From contig JAGYXB010000805.1 in assembly GCA_022495005.1 (NCBI GenBank), forward strand, positions 1 to 64,000: a stretch of DNA of 64,000 nucleotides. Reading direction: 5' to 3'. A program made the position numbers and the translations under genes. Positions 11,160 to 24,600 of this stretch are shown in pieces (the first letter of the stretch is position 1; each line of letters opens with the position of its first letter). This DNA comes from Rhyacophila brunnea (lineage: Eukaryota > Arthropoda > Insecta > Trichoptera > Rhyacophilidae). The notes beneath the pieces are model-generated. The model was not told where the DNA came from, searched no databases, and worked only from the letters and a program-made list of their open reading frames with translations.

Positions 11160-13217
11160 TCTTGTGTCGGAAAATCGGGGCATATAAGATTGATTCCAGA
11201 GATTATTATTTTTTTGTAGTGACTAACATCCGAGATCGGTTAATAAAGCTGATGTGGGTTGGGTGGGTCTTCGTCATTTTCTGGATGAGTTTGATGATTC
11301 AATAAAAAAAACATTGTGTAGTCACCGGATTATCAGTCCGTTGCTTTGTACAAAGAAAGTTCATATACCCGGTGTTAGTACTTACACTTCGACGTTTAAA
11401 GTAATGTTACCGCAATCATTCTGTTACAGGTGATAAAGACACGTCATCCTGGCGCAATCTACTCTGTCATTTGATAATCAAAATATATTTACATAATATC
11501 ATAACAATCCAGTGACATCTTGATAAATAAACTTTATTTTATTTGTTTCGGTTTGGGAGTGAGACTGCATCAAATTCACGTTACAAATTCATTTTATCTC
11601 AATCTGTCACTGGATTCAGATTATCGTTTAAGTTGAGCGAACGACTAACAAATATTCCTCGTAGAAAGAGGCCGTTGAGTTTACTTAAAGTATGCAAAGG
11701 CCTGGAGCGAAAATGAGAATTTATCTGCCTACTTTATTAGTTCTAAAATATATAGATACTTAAGTGAAAAATGATGTTAAATAAATAAAATCAAATTCGA
11801 CAAATCATTAACGTGTTTAAGGAGATATTCAATTGCTTATTAGCGATGACCGCTGATGAAACTAATGGATACATGGGACCGGATTTACCATAAAGCTAAA
11901 GAAAATCTATAAAGAAACTTTGAGCAACTTTTTATTTAAATATGTTGTATATATGCCTCCCATTGCGTGTTAGCACAGGGCCTCTACAAGTGTAAATCCT
12001 ACCCTGGTGATACAACAATAATTTGTATGTGCTCTATAACAATTAAAATATTTACTTATACAATATAGTATCTGGGTGATTTACTCTGTACTAAACTTTA
12101 ACAATGAAAATTTAAAAGAAAACTAAAGTTTTCACACCACAATCTTCAATAGAGAATGTAAAGATGCGTAGGTACAAAGAAAAATAATTATGAATGTGTT
12201 TTACACACTGTACTTCTAAAAAATGAAATCCTTGGAAATCTTATCAAATTCTCTTGTTTCAAAATTAACAATTAATTTATTTCATCTCTACCAATATGTA
12301 TTTAACTAATATTTTAATCCGAAATGAATGAATCTAATTAATGCAACAATATTCTATAGACACGAATTGTCAGCTTTATACAAAATATTGTACAAAAGAA
12401 AATTCCAGGCTTGTTACCATTGGCAACCAATCCGTCAAAATGACAAGATGACAAAATAACAAACAAAACCACTCCTGTAATTTAATAGTTTAGAATGCAT
12501 TGCTCTGTGTATTCTTTGTTTTCTTTATAAGTTTGATACTCGTTAGGTAGTTACCTACCTACTTAAAAGTGTTTAAATATAATATTATATTATGCAAAAA
12601 TATTATATTATATTTAATCATTCGTATTTTATTTTATTTTAGTATAAGTTCCTAGTGAATTAATAACATAAGTATTATAATATATAACCACCTTGTAGAT
12701 TTTTTTAAAAGTCACACGTCACATAAAATTCGAATTTCGAATCCGATGAAAAGTCACGTTCGAAAATTGTACAAAAGATCACTGTGTTTTTTAATCCATT
12801 TATGGCTAAAGGGCGCACTACGCACTGAACACAAACGCGAGTCGATAATAATTTCGCGATGATTATTAAATTTGATTGTCGTTTGGTTAAAAAGCGTCTG
12901 CGGCGGCGGATGAGAGGACTATGAAGTGATTTGAGAGGATTCTGGTTCAGATTCGTTTTGTCTGGTCGCTTTGCTCTCACGCTCGTTCGGGGGTCACGCT
13001 AAATAAAAATATTACTCCCCCTACCGCCGAGTATTCCCGTGCCAGAGGTAACCAAATTATTGCTGTTCTCCGTTACTAATTAATAAGTTTGCACTGATTG
13101 AGTATTGAAAAGTAGTACACAAATTTTCTAATACGAGTAAATCAGTTTGAAACAATGGTCTTTAACAAAAGATGAATAATAAAAAAAGATATCTAACATA
13201 ACATGTTAGTACTATTA
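11160..13217. other. Intergenic, nothing recognised; CpG-richer block at 12705-13060
   Basis: Mostly AT-rich sequence with an AT palindrome near 12579-12617. The block 12705-13060 is unusually rich in CG dinucleotides for this window and contains a 91-codon minus-strand open frame without any motif I recognise. Confidence 0.4.
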
Positions 13218-13679
13218 ATTATAGTCATGGCCCCCACAAGGGAGAGGCTGACAGGGCTCTTGCCTGGGGCCCGACGTGGCGGGTCAGCCAGTTAAGTGAG
13301 AAAACACACCACACATTAAATGATGGTTCGTATGTAGAATTTTATTTTATAATTATTTTAAGTGTGTTTTTCCTGACTTACAAAATGGCTATTTTTCAAT
13401 ATGACGAAGGGTTGCATGTTACTTGAGTACCACAAAATGGAGATCGCGATCAGTGTTTCATGATATGATAATGAGTGGCAAAAACTCAATAAATCAACAG
13501 GATTTATTTAAAAATCGCTGAAAATACACACAACACCTTAACTTTGGGGTTCCGCGGAAACCATTTGAGGAACACTACTGTAGAAAATCACACTGTCGTT
13601 TACTTTAGCGGTATGTAGGGGGCCGCCATACATCCTGGCTTTGGGGCCCGCTTCAGGATGTAGGGATCATGACTATAGT
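13218..13679. mobile_element. hAT-type MITE, CATGGCCCCCACA family, copy 1
   Basis: The element spans 13226-13671 (446 bp). It starts CATGGCCCCCACAAGGG, and the right end read inward is CATGATCCCTACATCC. Flanking octamers ATTATAGT and ACTATAGT differ at one base. Other copies are at 15082-15961, 20304-21200, 25990-26139 (3' end only) and 2979-3056 (fragment). They share an interior with AAGTGAG near the left and a TAGAAAATCACACTG-like block near the right. No transposase. Confidence 0.75.
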
Positions 13680-13699
13680 ATAAAAATATACCGACACCC

Positions 13700-13862
13700 G
13701 CTAAATACAAATATGTGTCCGCTTCTCAAGCGATGGGCTACGGATTCGAATACGTACTATTTTTTCAATGTTTGTTTGAATCTCATAGCATGGATCTTGA
13801 AGATTGTGTGAATGGGTAACTATTTTCCGTAAAAAATCTGTTGAAAAAAGAATTAATTGCGG
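13700..13862 (+). mobile_element. tRNA-derived SINE, copy 2 (old)
   Basis: Diverged match to the 45611-45870 family: an AAGCGATGGGCTACGGATTC head with a B-box remnant, then TTTTTCAATGTTTGTTTGAA, GCATGGATC and CGTAAAAAATCTGTTGA in the expected order. The 3' end is missing. Confidence 0.5.
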
Positions 13863-15073
13863 ACTTAAATATACCTCCATTAATATCGCTTCACTTACTA
13901 TAAAATTAGGTATAGGTACATAAGAATTTAATGTTATGAACCACGAACATAAAACTATGTGCTATTTAATTAGATTTTTTTAAATTATGCCGTAGATCTC
14001 AGACAGACCAGGCAATTGCCTAGACAATTTGTTTTGTAGGGATCTGGGCAAGACACAATACAAATGACATAGATATTATATAAAGATGTTGAAGAAAACC
14101 TTATCTATAGAGATGGAACTTAGGAAAAATATAGGAAAGCGAAGCTGAAAAGGGACCCCTGTTTTACACATTTTTATACAAAATCCTGAGTCAGAAAGGC
14201 CTTCTTTGTTTGTAGCATAGAAAAATGACACTTAATGAAAAATTGAATATTGCTCGCTAATGAGCACCCGGCTTAAGATACCTACGTATTTATTGTTTTA
14301 TATTATTATTATTTCCTATGAAAGTATTACAACCTTAGATAATATGTGTTCTTATTTTTCTAGGGGCCATTAATTACCCATATTTTCTTTATCCGCCCCT
14401 GAATCTATGTAGGTAAATTATTTACCTGGGCACAAACGATTAACCTCGTGATGAAATTACATATGCATTTTTTTAATAACCGTTTCTATTTTGATACAGC
14501 CATGCATTTTTATGTCAGAGATATTTAATACTAAATAACCTCCAATGTTCAAAAATTGATTAATATCTACCAAATACACATTATTATATTATTATATCAG
14601 CTAGAAGGATTGAAATAAAATTATAGAGTAGGATCCAAACTAAGAAACTTTAAACAAGATTTGAGAGAGTTAAAATCAAAATTTATCAATAATGCTATGG
14701 CTAAAGATTTCGTAGTTCCTGCTGATTTGATAGATCGTTAATATGGAAATAGAAGGAAAATCGTGAGGAAAATTCATTTGCACTTTTTATTATTTGAACA
14801 GTCCTGTCGATCGAAGTGGTTTTTCGCCAAAATCGTAATTCATTTAATAATCATTTTCTTAGCCTACGCAAATATTTCGTTTCATTAAAAGTCTGCCTAC
14901 ATTCTTTGCAACATAGGATAAAAGCTTTAGTTGATTTTTCAACGGTCACGGATGGCGTGTATTAAATTTAGATCCAGACGTCTGTGAATGGCAAGAAATC
15001 AATCTAAACTATACCATAAAATAAACCATAAAATAAGCCGGTGACCATATTATATTGTCTACCCGCATATCTA

Positions 15074-15969
15074 TATAATAGCATAGCCCACACAAGGGGG
15101 AGACTGACAGGGCTCTAGCCTGGGGGCCCGGGCTTAGGAGGGGCCCGGCGTGGCAGGTCGATCAGTTAAGTGAGACCACAAATTTGCTTTAATAGTGAAA
15201 AAAAGTTGCTTGCGGCGCTATTTAACGGGTAAAAAATTATTTTATAATTACTTTTAATATGGTTCCTGGCTAATAAAAATGACTATTTATCCAACATGGC
15301 GAAGGGTAGCATGTTACTTGTCTATCACAAAAGGGTGTCGCACTCAGTGCTTTATAATATAATGCTGAGTGCGCACAATTTAATTGGATTCATTTAAAAA
15401 TACCAAAAATCGCTAAGAATACACGGAATATCATTTGAGAATCACTTCTGTAGAAGATTACACTGCCCTACGCTCATTTCACATTATACGGTTTTGACCG
15501 TACGGCAAAAAATCTAACGGCGGCATTCTTTTAGTGGCGTGATAAGGAGCATGACCCTTTTCACATTACACGGTGATGGTTAAAAACCGGAACGGCGCCG
15601 CAGAGCAGCCGTCCATTTCACTGTATTCACGGCGCCCGGACGGCCACCAATGGACTCAGTGGTGTACCTCTTCTAATGCACGCTTTCCCATTAGACGGGC
15701 TTAAATCATACGGTAAATAATTTGTTCATTATAACCAAACAGCACAACACTCAACCAAAAACTGAGCTTGTGACGGAAAAAACCGTGCATAAACCGTATA
15801 GTGTGAAAAGAGCGTCATGTTGTCGATTCGAATTTTTACCGTTCGATTTTTTCCCGTACGGTTAAAACCGTATAGTGTGAAATAATGGTAACCTCAGCAA
15901 TAAGTTGGAGGTCCGCCAAACACCGTAGCCTGGGGGCCCGCTTCTGGATGTGGAGGCCATGTATAATAA
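15074..15969. mobile_element. hAT-type MITE, CATGGCCCCCACA family, copy 2, with nested palindromic MITE
   Basis: The outer element spans 15082-15961 (880 bp). Ends are CATAGCCCACACAAGGG and, read inward, CATGGCCTCCACATCC; flanking octamers TATAATAG and TATAATAA match at 7 of 8. It is about twice as long as copy 1 because a second element sits at 15477-15882. The outer family sequence resumes after that insertion with TGGAGGTCCGCC. Confidence 0.75.
15477..15882. mobile_element. Palindromic MITE with two nested layers of inverted repeats
   Basis: The outermost about 42 bases at each end are inverted copies with few mismatches: TTTCACATTATACGGTTTTG on the left against TTTCACACTATACGGTTTTA read inward from the right, continuing through ACCGTACGG and AAAAAATC. 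Inside lies a second inverted pair at 15550-15575 and 15793-15819 with the same TTTTCACA..ACGG core. Either the element is a double palindrome or one family member inserted into another. The superfamily is unknown. Confidence 0.7.
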
Positions 15970-17169
15970 TATATCTAGTATTTAAAAATGTAATACGCGC
16001 ATACGATGGCGACTTGTGACTAATTAATATGTTGCAACGACTTATATCCCACCGGTGGTTATAGCTGCATCCTATGTGTTTATCGCTAGAATCATAGCGC
16101 GGAGTATCTGGGCATAGGAAATGTACCCGGGGTCATGAGGGACTCCGTGGTGGAAATGACAAGGCGCGGAATGGTATGTGGACTATCTGAACTCCGTAGT
16201 GAGTTGGATGCTACGCGGCATGTGAATGCGCCTCATACAAACAGAGTGAACTTCACTGACTCCGTACGCAGGCATTAGACGTTCAGTCTGGATCGCGATC
16301 GAGTCAGTTTAATCCATAATCGCGATCCCGATTGGACGTGTAATGTGTAATTAGCATATTGATGGATTGGTCAATTGAATCGCTTTGATTTTCGACGTCC
16401 ACGATCCGTGGTGCTGATTGAACGTGTATAGGTAGGTACTTTATGCCGAAACAGATGCTATGCTAAACAGATGTATTTTTGATCTGTATGTACAAATGCC
16501 AAAACCCTCAATAATTATACCCTTCTGTAATTTTGTAATATGTAATGCCTATTTATCTTGGTTTTTATAAATACTTTTATACATTCCATCCTATCTATCT
16601 AATGTATTTTTTACTGCAAAAATGTTTATGATTTCTTTATATGCCTACCAGCCTACCTTATTACAACGTTTTTATAACGTTTTTTTACAATCACAACGTT
16701 TTTCTTAGGTCGTATTCTTCGGTTCGGTGGTTGTTTGTCTGGTACAAATCTTGCAATCGATTTTTAACTAACTTCCCGACTAGCTAGACATTTGAAACTT
16801 TTAGAATATATCAGAACACTATGCCAATGCATTTTTTTAATACTTTTAGCCATCTTTAAGTTGAATTGAATTCATTTTCAGTTAATTCTGTTTTGTATGA
16901 AAAGTTATTTCGATACCATTATTGGTTGCTAGGGGGTCCTAGCAACTAAATTATTATAAATAAATAATATATACGTGCGTTACTATGGAAATCAATATGA
17001 AATGACATTTCATTATTCAGTATTTCTATCAAGTACACATTTTTTGATCGTTTAAGCTAGTCAAGTCAAGTTTATATGATTCAGCAGAAAATTTAAAAAC
17101 GTCGTATATAAAAAGTTCTTTTTATCTTGTAATTATTTTAAGGTTACGTGCAGCGTGCAGGGAACACAA
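15970..17169. other. Intergenic; CpG-rich stretch at about 16080-16430
   Basis: 16080-16430 is rich in CG dinucleotides, with loosely repeated GAACTCCGTAGTG-like and GATTGGACGTGTA-like words. No long open frame, tRNA or element ends were recognised. The remainder is AT-rich. Confidence 0.35.
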
Positions 17170-17237
17170 AAATAATAAATCTGTTGATAGAACCTCCTCT
17201 CTGTGGAGGCCTATATGATCATAGACTCGAGCATGGT
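17170..17237 (+). mobile_element. tRNA-derived SINE, copy 3 (3' fragment)
   Basis: Matches only the 3' part of the SINE family: AAATCTGTTGATAGAACCTC, then TCTGTGGAGGCCTATATGAT, then the GACTCGAGCATGG end. The tRNA-like head is absent. Confidence 0.6.
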
Positions 17238-17725
17238 AAACAAATATCATATCTATGAACAAAGAAAAATAATGGACAAAGAAATTATTCAGTCTTTGAG
17301 TGATTTCAGGGAATACAAAAATAATGGGAAGTGGCTTGCTTTCTGAGTGAGGTTGCAACACGTTTTAAATCTCGAATGTGGTGATTAAATAATATGGGTT
17401 AAAGAATAATAAATAATTTGTTTTCAATAGTTACATCGATATCATAATAGCATAAAAACGCATTTTTTATATCGGTACCTACCTAATATTTGAGGATACC
17501 CGGTCCCTTTTGTGTTTCTTTCGATTTATGACCTGACCGTCATAAAGTAATAAGCCGAGTCCGGCTTCAAAATTTTGGTCCATTGCGACTGGTTTTTACC
17601 TTTATATTGTATTAATCTTTTGTGTGGGTTACCTTATGGGTGTGGCTGTAAGAAGGTACAATTCTCACGTCTGGAAAAATATGGGACAAATTTAAATTTA
17701 ATTTAATTTAAATTTAAAATAATAT

Positions 17726-17960
17726 GTTATTTTGGTACTGTTCGGTTAAAGCGGATACAGCGGAAAACGCATTTTGAAAATAGCCGATAAACTGGATTAT
17801 TTGTTAGTTTGGTTTAAGTTAGGTTAGGTTGGGTTAGGTTAGGTTAGGTTAGGTTTGGTTAGGTTTGGTTAGGTTAACCTAACAAATAATCCAGTTTATC
17901 GGCTATTTTCAAAATGCGTTTTCCGCTGTATCCGCTTTAACCGAACAGTACCGTTATTTT
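17726..17960. mobile_element. Foldback element with perfect 74-bp arms and TTAGG-like loop
   Basis: The left arm 17734-17807 and right arm 17879-17952 are exact reverse complements over 74 bases, from GGTACTGTTCGG inward to GGATTATTTGTTAG. The 71-base loop is a degenerate array of GGTTA (the TTAGG unit of many insect telomeres) with TTTGG and TTGGG variants. The element is flanked by the identical octamer GTTATTTT at 17726-17733 and 17953-17960, showing that it moved as a unit. It has no coding capacity. Related copies are at 41637-41825 and, as a single arm, 8577-8665. The 8-bp duplication suggests mobilisation by a hAT-type transposase, which is inference. Confidence 0.9.
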
Positions 17961-18299
17961 CAATATTTACAAAATAAATACCATAACAAGTAGGTATGCA
18001 TTAAAGTTTGACAAGCAACACGTATTCAATGTTGGTTATATTTTTAACACAGCGAGAGCTTTTGTATTTCTTGCGTTTAATGACGACAGATCACCAGCCA
18101 AAAACTGCCTTCAAAGTATTGGTCTATGGCGACTGACTTTCACATTTCTATCTTATCAATCTGTTCTGTGGTTACATGTATATCATATTCATTTTTACTC
18201 TATGTATGTAACCTTAAAAATAACAAGACACGGGGGGAAACACAATGACGAGGAAAAAATTAAATAGATAGGTTACCTGCGGTGTTTTATCAAAACCAT

Positions 18300-18629
18300 C
18301 TCCGTAGATGATTGGCATTGCTTTTTGCCGCCCGGATGTTCCGCACCACGGTATTACATTCAGGATTTTCACTAATAATAATATTTTATTCATTGAATAT
18401 TAGAAAATGTCTATGAAATAAGTTTTTGATAAACAATTTAAATAAATTAATTAAATTGTAGATCCTATTTACCTACCTAAAAATAAAAATTACACTATCG
18501 AATTAGGATGTATTATAAATTATTTTATTATAATCGTCTCGGCTGACTACTGGCAACATTAATATTATATGTCACTTTAACATGGGTAAATAAAGAAAAA
18601 CTTTGAAAATTTACAAACTAAACTTTAAG
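18300..18629 (+). promoter_or_regulatory. Probable Pus10 promoter and 5' UTR region
   Basis: About 300 bases upstream of the Pus10 start codon there is an inverted CCAAT box (ATTGG at 18311-18315) and then a GC-richer CCGCCCGGATGTTCCGC. This contrasts with the AT-rich sequence on both sides and would suit a TATA-less housekeeping promoter. The start site itself cannot be read. Confidence 0.3.
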
Positions 18630-21600
18630 ATGACAAACGCAAATATTTTTAATTATTTGAAAGAGATAGGATGTTGTAATCTTTGTGCTGTGAGGCATCT
18701 GGGTTCAAAGAACCCAGATTATTACGCTGACGTCAACGTGGCTTTTGAAAAGGTACGATTTTTTGGTTATGTTTTGAAGATGGACTGATGAAATTTTGTT
18801 GAAAATAAATGCTCACACAATTAACTAAAATCACCCGTTGAGCAACATAATTATCTCAAGTGTCATATTCAAGTTAAATGGAAGTGCCTATTCTTTTATA
18901 TGGTAATTGTGCCGCAGAGGTGGCCATGAGCTTTCATATTTTTTTTTACAAAAACAGTTTATTCCATGTAGACAATTATAATAAATACCTATTTCTGTCG
19001 GCGCATAGGCTTTTCGATCCAATAATCGTTAATTGAAAATTTGAAATTTTCATACATTTTGATGCACCATTTTCACAAACTAAGTTATATGAGGTAATAT
19101 TAGGTTGGGGTAGGTTAGATTAGGTTGGGTGGTGTTAGGTTAGGTTAGGTTAGGTTTGCTTTAGTCTAAAAAGAAAGTTGTAAAATCTCATGGCCACCTC
19201 TGCGGCACATTTACCTTTTATATAATGTTTTATCCGACATTATTTAAACACTATTTTACATTAAACTCATCACTGATGTAAAAGATAATTTAAAATACCC
19301 CTGTTCTGATTATTTCTTAGCTGAAACTTAAAAAACTTGAATTAAGTGAATGTGGAGAAGAAAAAACGAAAACAGACAGTGAGGATGAACCGACGACAAA
19401 GAAAGCCAGAATTTCAACATGCGTTTGTTGCCTTGGGCTGCTACAGGAAGATAAATGGCCTGAAATGATTGATGTGGTCAAAAATGAGGTCACTACAAAA
19501 GGGTAAGATTAAGATGTGTATAATTGTTAGTATTTCTACTTCTGGGTCACTGTTGAGGGTCGTACCCTGTGCTGACCGGGACACCTCTGTTACCCTCAAC
19601 CATCATCCGCCACCCATTCCTGCTCTTAACGAGTCTGGATGGACTATTTATTGAAAGAAGCCTGTGACATTCTTCATTTGTGATCAGTTTGTGTACTGTT
19701 CTACATTTTTTGTAATTAAATCCGGTTTTTATTTGTATAGTACAGGAACATTTTTTGTCTTCGATCCATCAAAGTATAGTATTTTTGACATTTTGACGTA
19801 AAATGTTTAGTATTTAACACTTTTCACAAAATCACAATTATAGTATTGTACCTACTATAATTAGGTATAGTATGGTTGGCAAGACTGTGTAACAGTTTAC
19901 CGCTATAGAGAATAGTTCAATAATAAGTAGAAATCAGTGACAAATGGTGGAGGCAGGCTGTTAAGATCCGACATAAATAGTGCACACTAACTTTGTCAGT
20001 CATACGTATTTGTGTTAATTGAACTAAGAGCGGCATGCACAATCTAAGATTTCGATCCTAAGGATAAGTCGCCGAAAAGCATGACTTAACTATAGACAAT
20101 CCTGAGTATAGAGTTAAGGAATCCTTAACTATAGACTACTTTTGTTATGAACACGCCCCCTTCTGTATTACGCATGAGTGTAGGACCGTAACAAAAATAT
20201 CGATATTTAGATGATAATTTCTTTTGATAACGATGGATATTATATAATAAAATTATAAATAATCCTTCGCAAACAACCATAATTTGACAACGATATTTAC
20301 AAACATGGCCCCCACAACGGGCTAACAGGGCTCTAGCCTGGGGTCAATCAGATAAGTGAGATAAACACAAAATTTGCTCTAATACTAAAAAAGTCGCCTG
20401 CGTACTATTTTATTTCAACGATTTTAACATTTTAACAATAGTAGTACGATGCATTTTTTTATTATCGTATGTCGATACTTGACAACACCGCAATTCAAAT
20501 AGATATAAATTCTAATGGTTTTAAGTTTTGTACTGTTCCATTTGAATCGTTTTTTGCGACACGGGTATCGCCTTTCGGCATCTTCGTCACTATGCACACT
20601 CGCCAATGGTAAATACAATTGACATACCGACCCGGATCGTATAAAAGTGACCCATTCACTGCGTCCAACGCAACTGGTGCGTTGCCCATCAGGTGGCCAT
20701 TAGATATAATTAGCATGTTATTTAAATGTGATAATTAAATGGTCGACAGTGAATGGGGACTGCGGACCTTTTAATATAGAGATATATTAAAAAATACACA
20801 AAATCACTAAAAATACAGTGAATATCCTTCATTTTACCTCGAACACCATTTGAATGCTGTATTTCGAAAACGTTGCTTGACACATTTTAAAAAACAGTGA
20901 CATAAGTTGCAAAAATCTTCATATTACCTAAATACACAAATGTCAGTAGTTTTTTTAAAGACAACGGTTAATATTTGCTATAAAATAATATATTTTACAT
21001 CTACCTACCTATTTATTTTTATACCTATAGGATTGTTTTCACTATTTTGGCTAAAACACAATAGTGACTTGTAATGTTTTCAAAATACAGCATTCATTTT
21101 GAAAACGCTAATGTTGAGCGTCACATTGCTTTTAACCCTAAGTAAACTTAAAAATCCTGGCCTGGGGAGTGGGGGCCCGGTTCAGGTTGTGTGGGCCATC
21201 CTTTCCTTAAAGGACGATCCGTCGATACATTCTTTCGATACGATACCCATTCCATCTATCGATACTTTTTCAATGGGTAGACAGGTCTATGCAGTGTTAC
21301 TTCGTTTTACGTTTTGAGTGTTACCATGTTAAAAAAATATCTTGCGGTGCCTGTAGAATCACGTATAATGACTTATAATGGAAACATAAGAGTATTATAA
21401 TTAAATATTAATATGTATTTATACTTATTGCATTTATAAAGTGCAGTTATCATATTTTTGTCATCGTTTAACAATTATAAAATAGTTTACCTAAACTGTA
21501 GGAAAGAGAATTTTTAAATATGGTATTATTTTCAATAGAAAAAAAACCAACGAAGCTTTAAGACGAGGTGAACCATAGACAACATGATCATAGCTAAGGA

Positions 21601-24600
21601 CGATGTTTCTGCATAGCGTTTTGTACTGAGGAAATTTTAGTTAAGACAGATGTTTCTGCATTCCGCTCTAAAACTACAAATTGCAGATAGTGTTGGTTAG
21701 TTTTCAAAATCCAATTAAACCCTGCCTAAACTAAACCAAACCATAATAGTTTTGGTATGCTATGGGCGATCCAACAAAAATAGTGCACACTTTTTCAGTC
21801 ATACTTATTTGTTTTCGTTGAATTAAGGATATTTATATTACATATGGTGTTGGTTAGTTTTTTTTTCAAATTTATTATGCCCTGCCTAACCAAACCATAA
21901 TAGATATAAAATATTCTTCTATCTAGAAAATATTATAATTTAATGGCATAATTTTAGATAAGTTATATATAGACAAATATTTTTTGACTGTTTATTATGG
22001 TCAGGTTTACGCATCGTTTAATTGAATTTTAAAAACTAACCAACACTATTTGTATTCTTAGTTCAATGAAAACAAATACACTTGACTGACAAAGTTTTGT
22101 GAGCATTTTTTATGTCTGATCTTAACAGCCCACCTCCACCCTTGGCCACTGGTGGAAATAGAACATATTTTTAATCTAACGAAATACAGCCAATCTTAAA
22201 AATACAGGTGCAGATTGAACAATAATAATTGGTTAATTGTTTGAGATCAATCTTATTCAAAGATATATTGGCACATTGGTTCTAACACATTCAAATTTAC
22301 TATACCTTAGACTTCAGGAACAAATTTGTGTGCGAGAGGAAAACGAGGATATGTCTTAAAAATTGAAAAATGAGTTGATATGCCAAATTAGCCATAATGC
22401 ATATTACAAGAAAAGGGTCAAGTTGAAACAATGCCTCTGAATAAGTAAATTTCACACAGAAACAGAAGTTTATTATGACTATTTTCTTTTGCTAGTAGTA
22501 AAAGTAATGATTTTAGACTTATCTCCCTTTTCCTTTTGAACACAGAATTATCCTGCTTACCATACTTTCATATAGGTTAACACCCATTTTACTGAACAAT
22601 ATAATATTTCTTTTAGATATGAAAGTGAAACATTCGCTTGTGCCCTGTCCTACCCAATGGCCATTCACTTGAGGGAGTACTCAATCAGTATTGTGCTCAA
22701 AGAGAAATTTCCTTTTTGGGATGCAGGTACCGATGAAACCCAATTTTATGCTACATATAAATGAAATTCAGAATATTAATTTGACTGTCAATATGAATTA
22801 TAAGAAATATCTAAGTATATTATAACTATTTTTTTGTTTTTTGACAGATTGTGTGACATCTTTAAAAGAAGGTTGGAAATGGTCATTTTGTCCTTTATTA
22901 GGAAAGGCAATCGAAAAAACAATGGACTCCGGTGCCGTGTGCCAGTTTTTTATCAAAGTGTTTACAATTTATGACAACGAAACTGAGGTAATATCCTATA
23001 GGTATAAGATATAATATACATTAAATTCGGCATATATATTTTAATTAAGTGAATATTGTTTAATTGATATTTTGGCTGTTTTAGGAATTAGAGACCCTCC
23101 GTTCAATGGCCCCATTGACATTTGCAGAACGAGCTAAATGCCATCGAAAGTTCCGTGGGGAATCCTTCACTAGAAAAGCGGTTGAGAATATTTTATCAGA
23201 TTTGGAGACGGAAGTGTTCCGGACGCATTTCAAATGCCCGCCACAGAGTCCAAATGTCGGAGCAAAAATCTCACATGCCGAATGCTGTCATAATTCCATT
23301 TACATCGCCGGCAGGTAGGTTTTTAGAAGACTCCTTAAACCAGATAAGCCTTTTCCTTCAGCACTCAATCAATTCATAGATTTTTATGTGCTATCTTCTT
23401 CTTCCATCCATGATGAATTATCATTATTGGTGCACTAAATCTAAACTAAATAAATATATTTTCATCATCACTTTCGTAGTAGGGCAACTATTAATTATAA
23501 TGATTTATTTTATGATTTCAAGCATAGGCTTTTTTAAATATTATTTTTGAAATTTTATTTGACTATAGATTTTCATTAATTTCGTTTCTGATCATAGATG
23601 TGCCTACCGAATTGGGTCATAAAATATCAGGATTATTTTTATTACCATCATAAAATAAGTAATTTTTGATGTTTTAAGAAAAGTCTGTCACAATTTTCAA
23701 TGACTAGCTCATGAAATAGTGTACTTTATTACGATTTATTGAATATTTTTATATGCTAGGGACTCTGAAATCATTTCGAAATACGAAATTCAATTTAAAG
23801 GTATGGTTTTATATGAAAATAATGTTCAAGGGACTTTTTTTTCGGGAAAATTTCGAATTATGGCGTATTTCGAATTATCAGTGTTCTTACTAACGAGGTT
23901 TTACTGTATATGACATTATGATAACTTGTCTTTTCTCAGCCTTAGAAATTAATATTTAATGACCACATCATAAAACCATATCAGACATTAGTGGTCACCA
24001 GGGCAAATTATTATTTTGTCAAAACACAATATCATATCTTCAATTTTCATCAAATATTTAACAGATGACAGTCAAATATATTTGGTAAATTATTCAAGGG
24101 AGTTTGTAATTGACTCATCATTTTGGAGAAAATGCAACATTTTGCTGTCCGTATTTGCCTTATTATTATCTGAAGTCGATTCTTTCCTATTTAAAAAATG
24201 CAAATTTATAATTTCTATTATAATGGAACGTATTGATATGTGTGTAGTATAAAGCTTTTTTTTTAATTTCAGATACTGCAAATATTCACGAGAGTTATGT
24301 CAAACGCCGTGGCTTTTAGATGGAAAAAGAATGATGGAGTCTTCCATTCAGGATATCATATTTGAACCAATCATAGCAATGTACAAGTGAGTCCTTAGAT
24401 TCATTATGCATAATTCTCCAAGAATTCTATTGTTACATGGTTTAGAATGATATAGAATATATTACAGTAAAACCTCGTTAATACGAATTCCAAATATAAA
24501 GAAAATATAAAAATTTTGATTTTCAATTATTTTGTTTCTGATCATAGATGTGCCTACCGAATTGGGTCATAAAATGTCAGGATTATTTTATTACCATCAT

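Noticed and set aside
17808..17878. TTAGG tract as an interstitial telomere or chromosome end
   Set aside because: It is short, degenerate and exactly bounded by transposed foldback arms with target duplications, so it is element cargo rather than a telomere.
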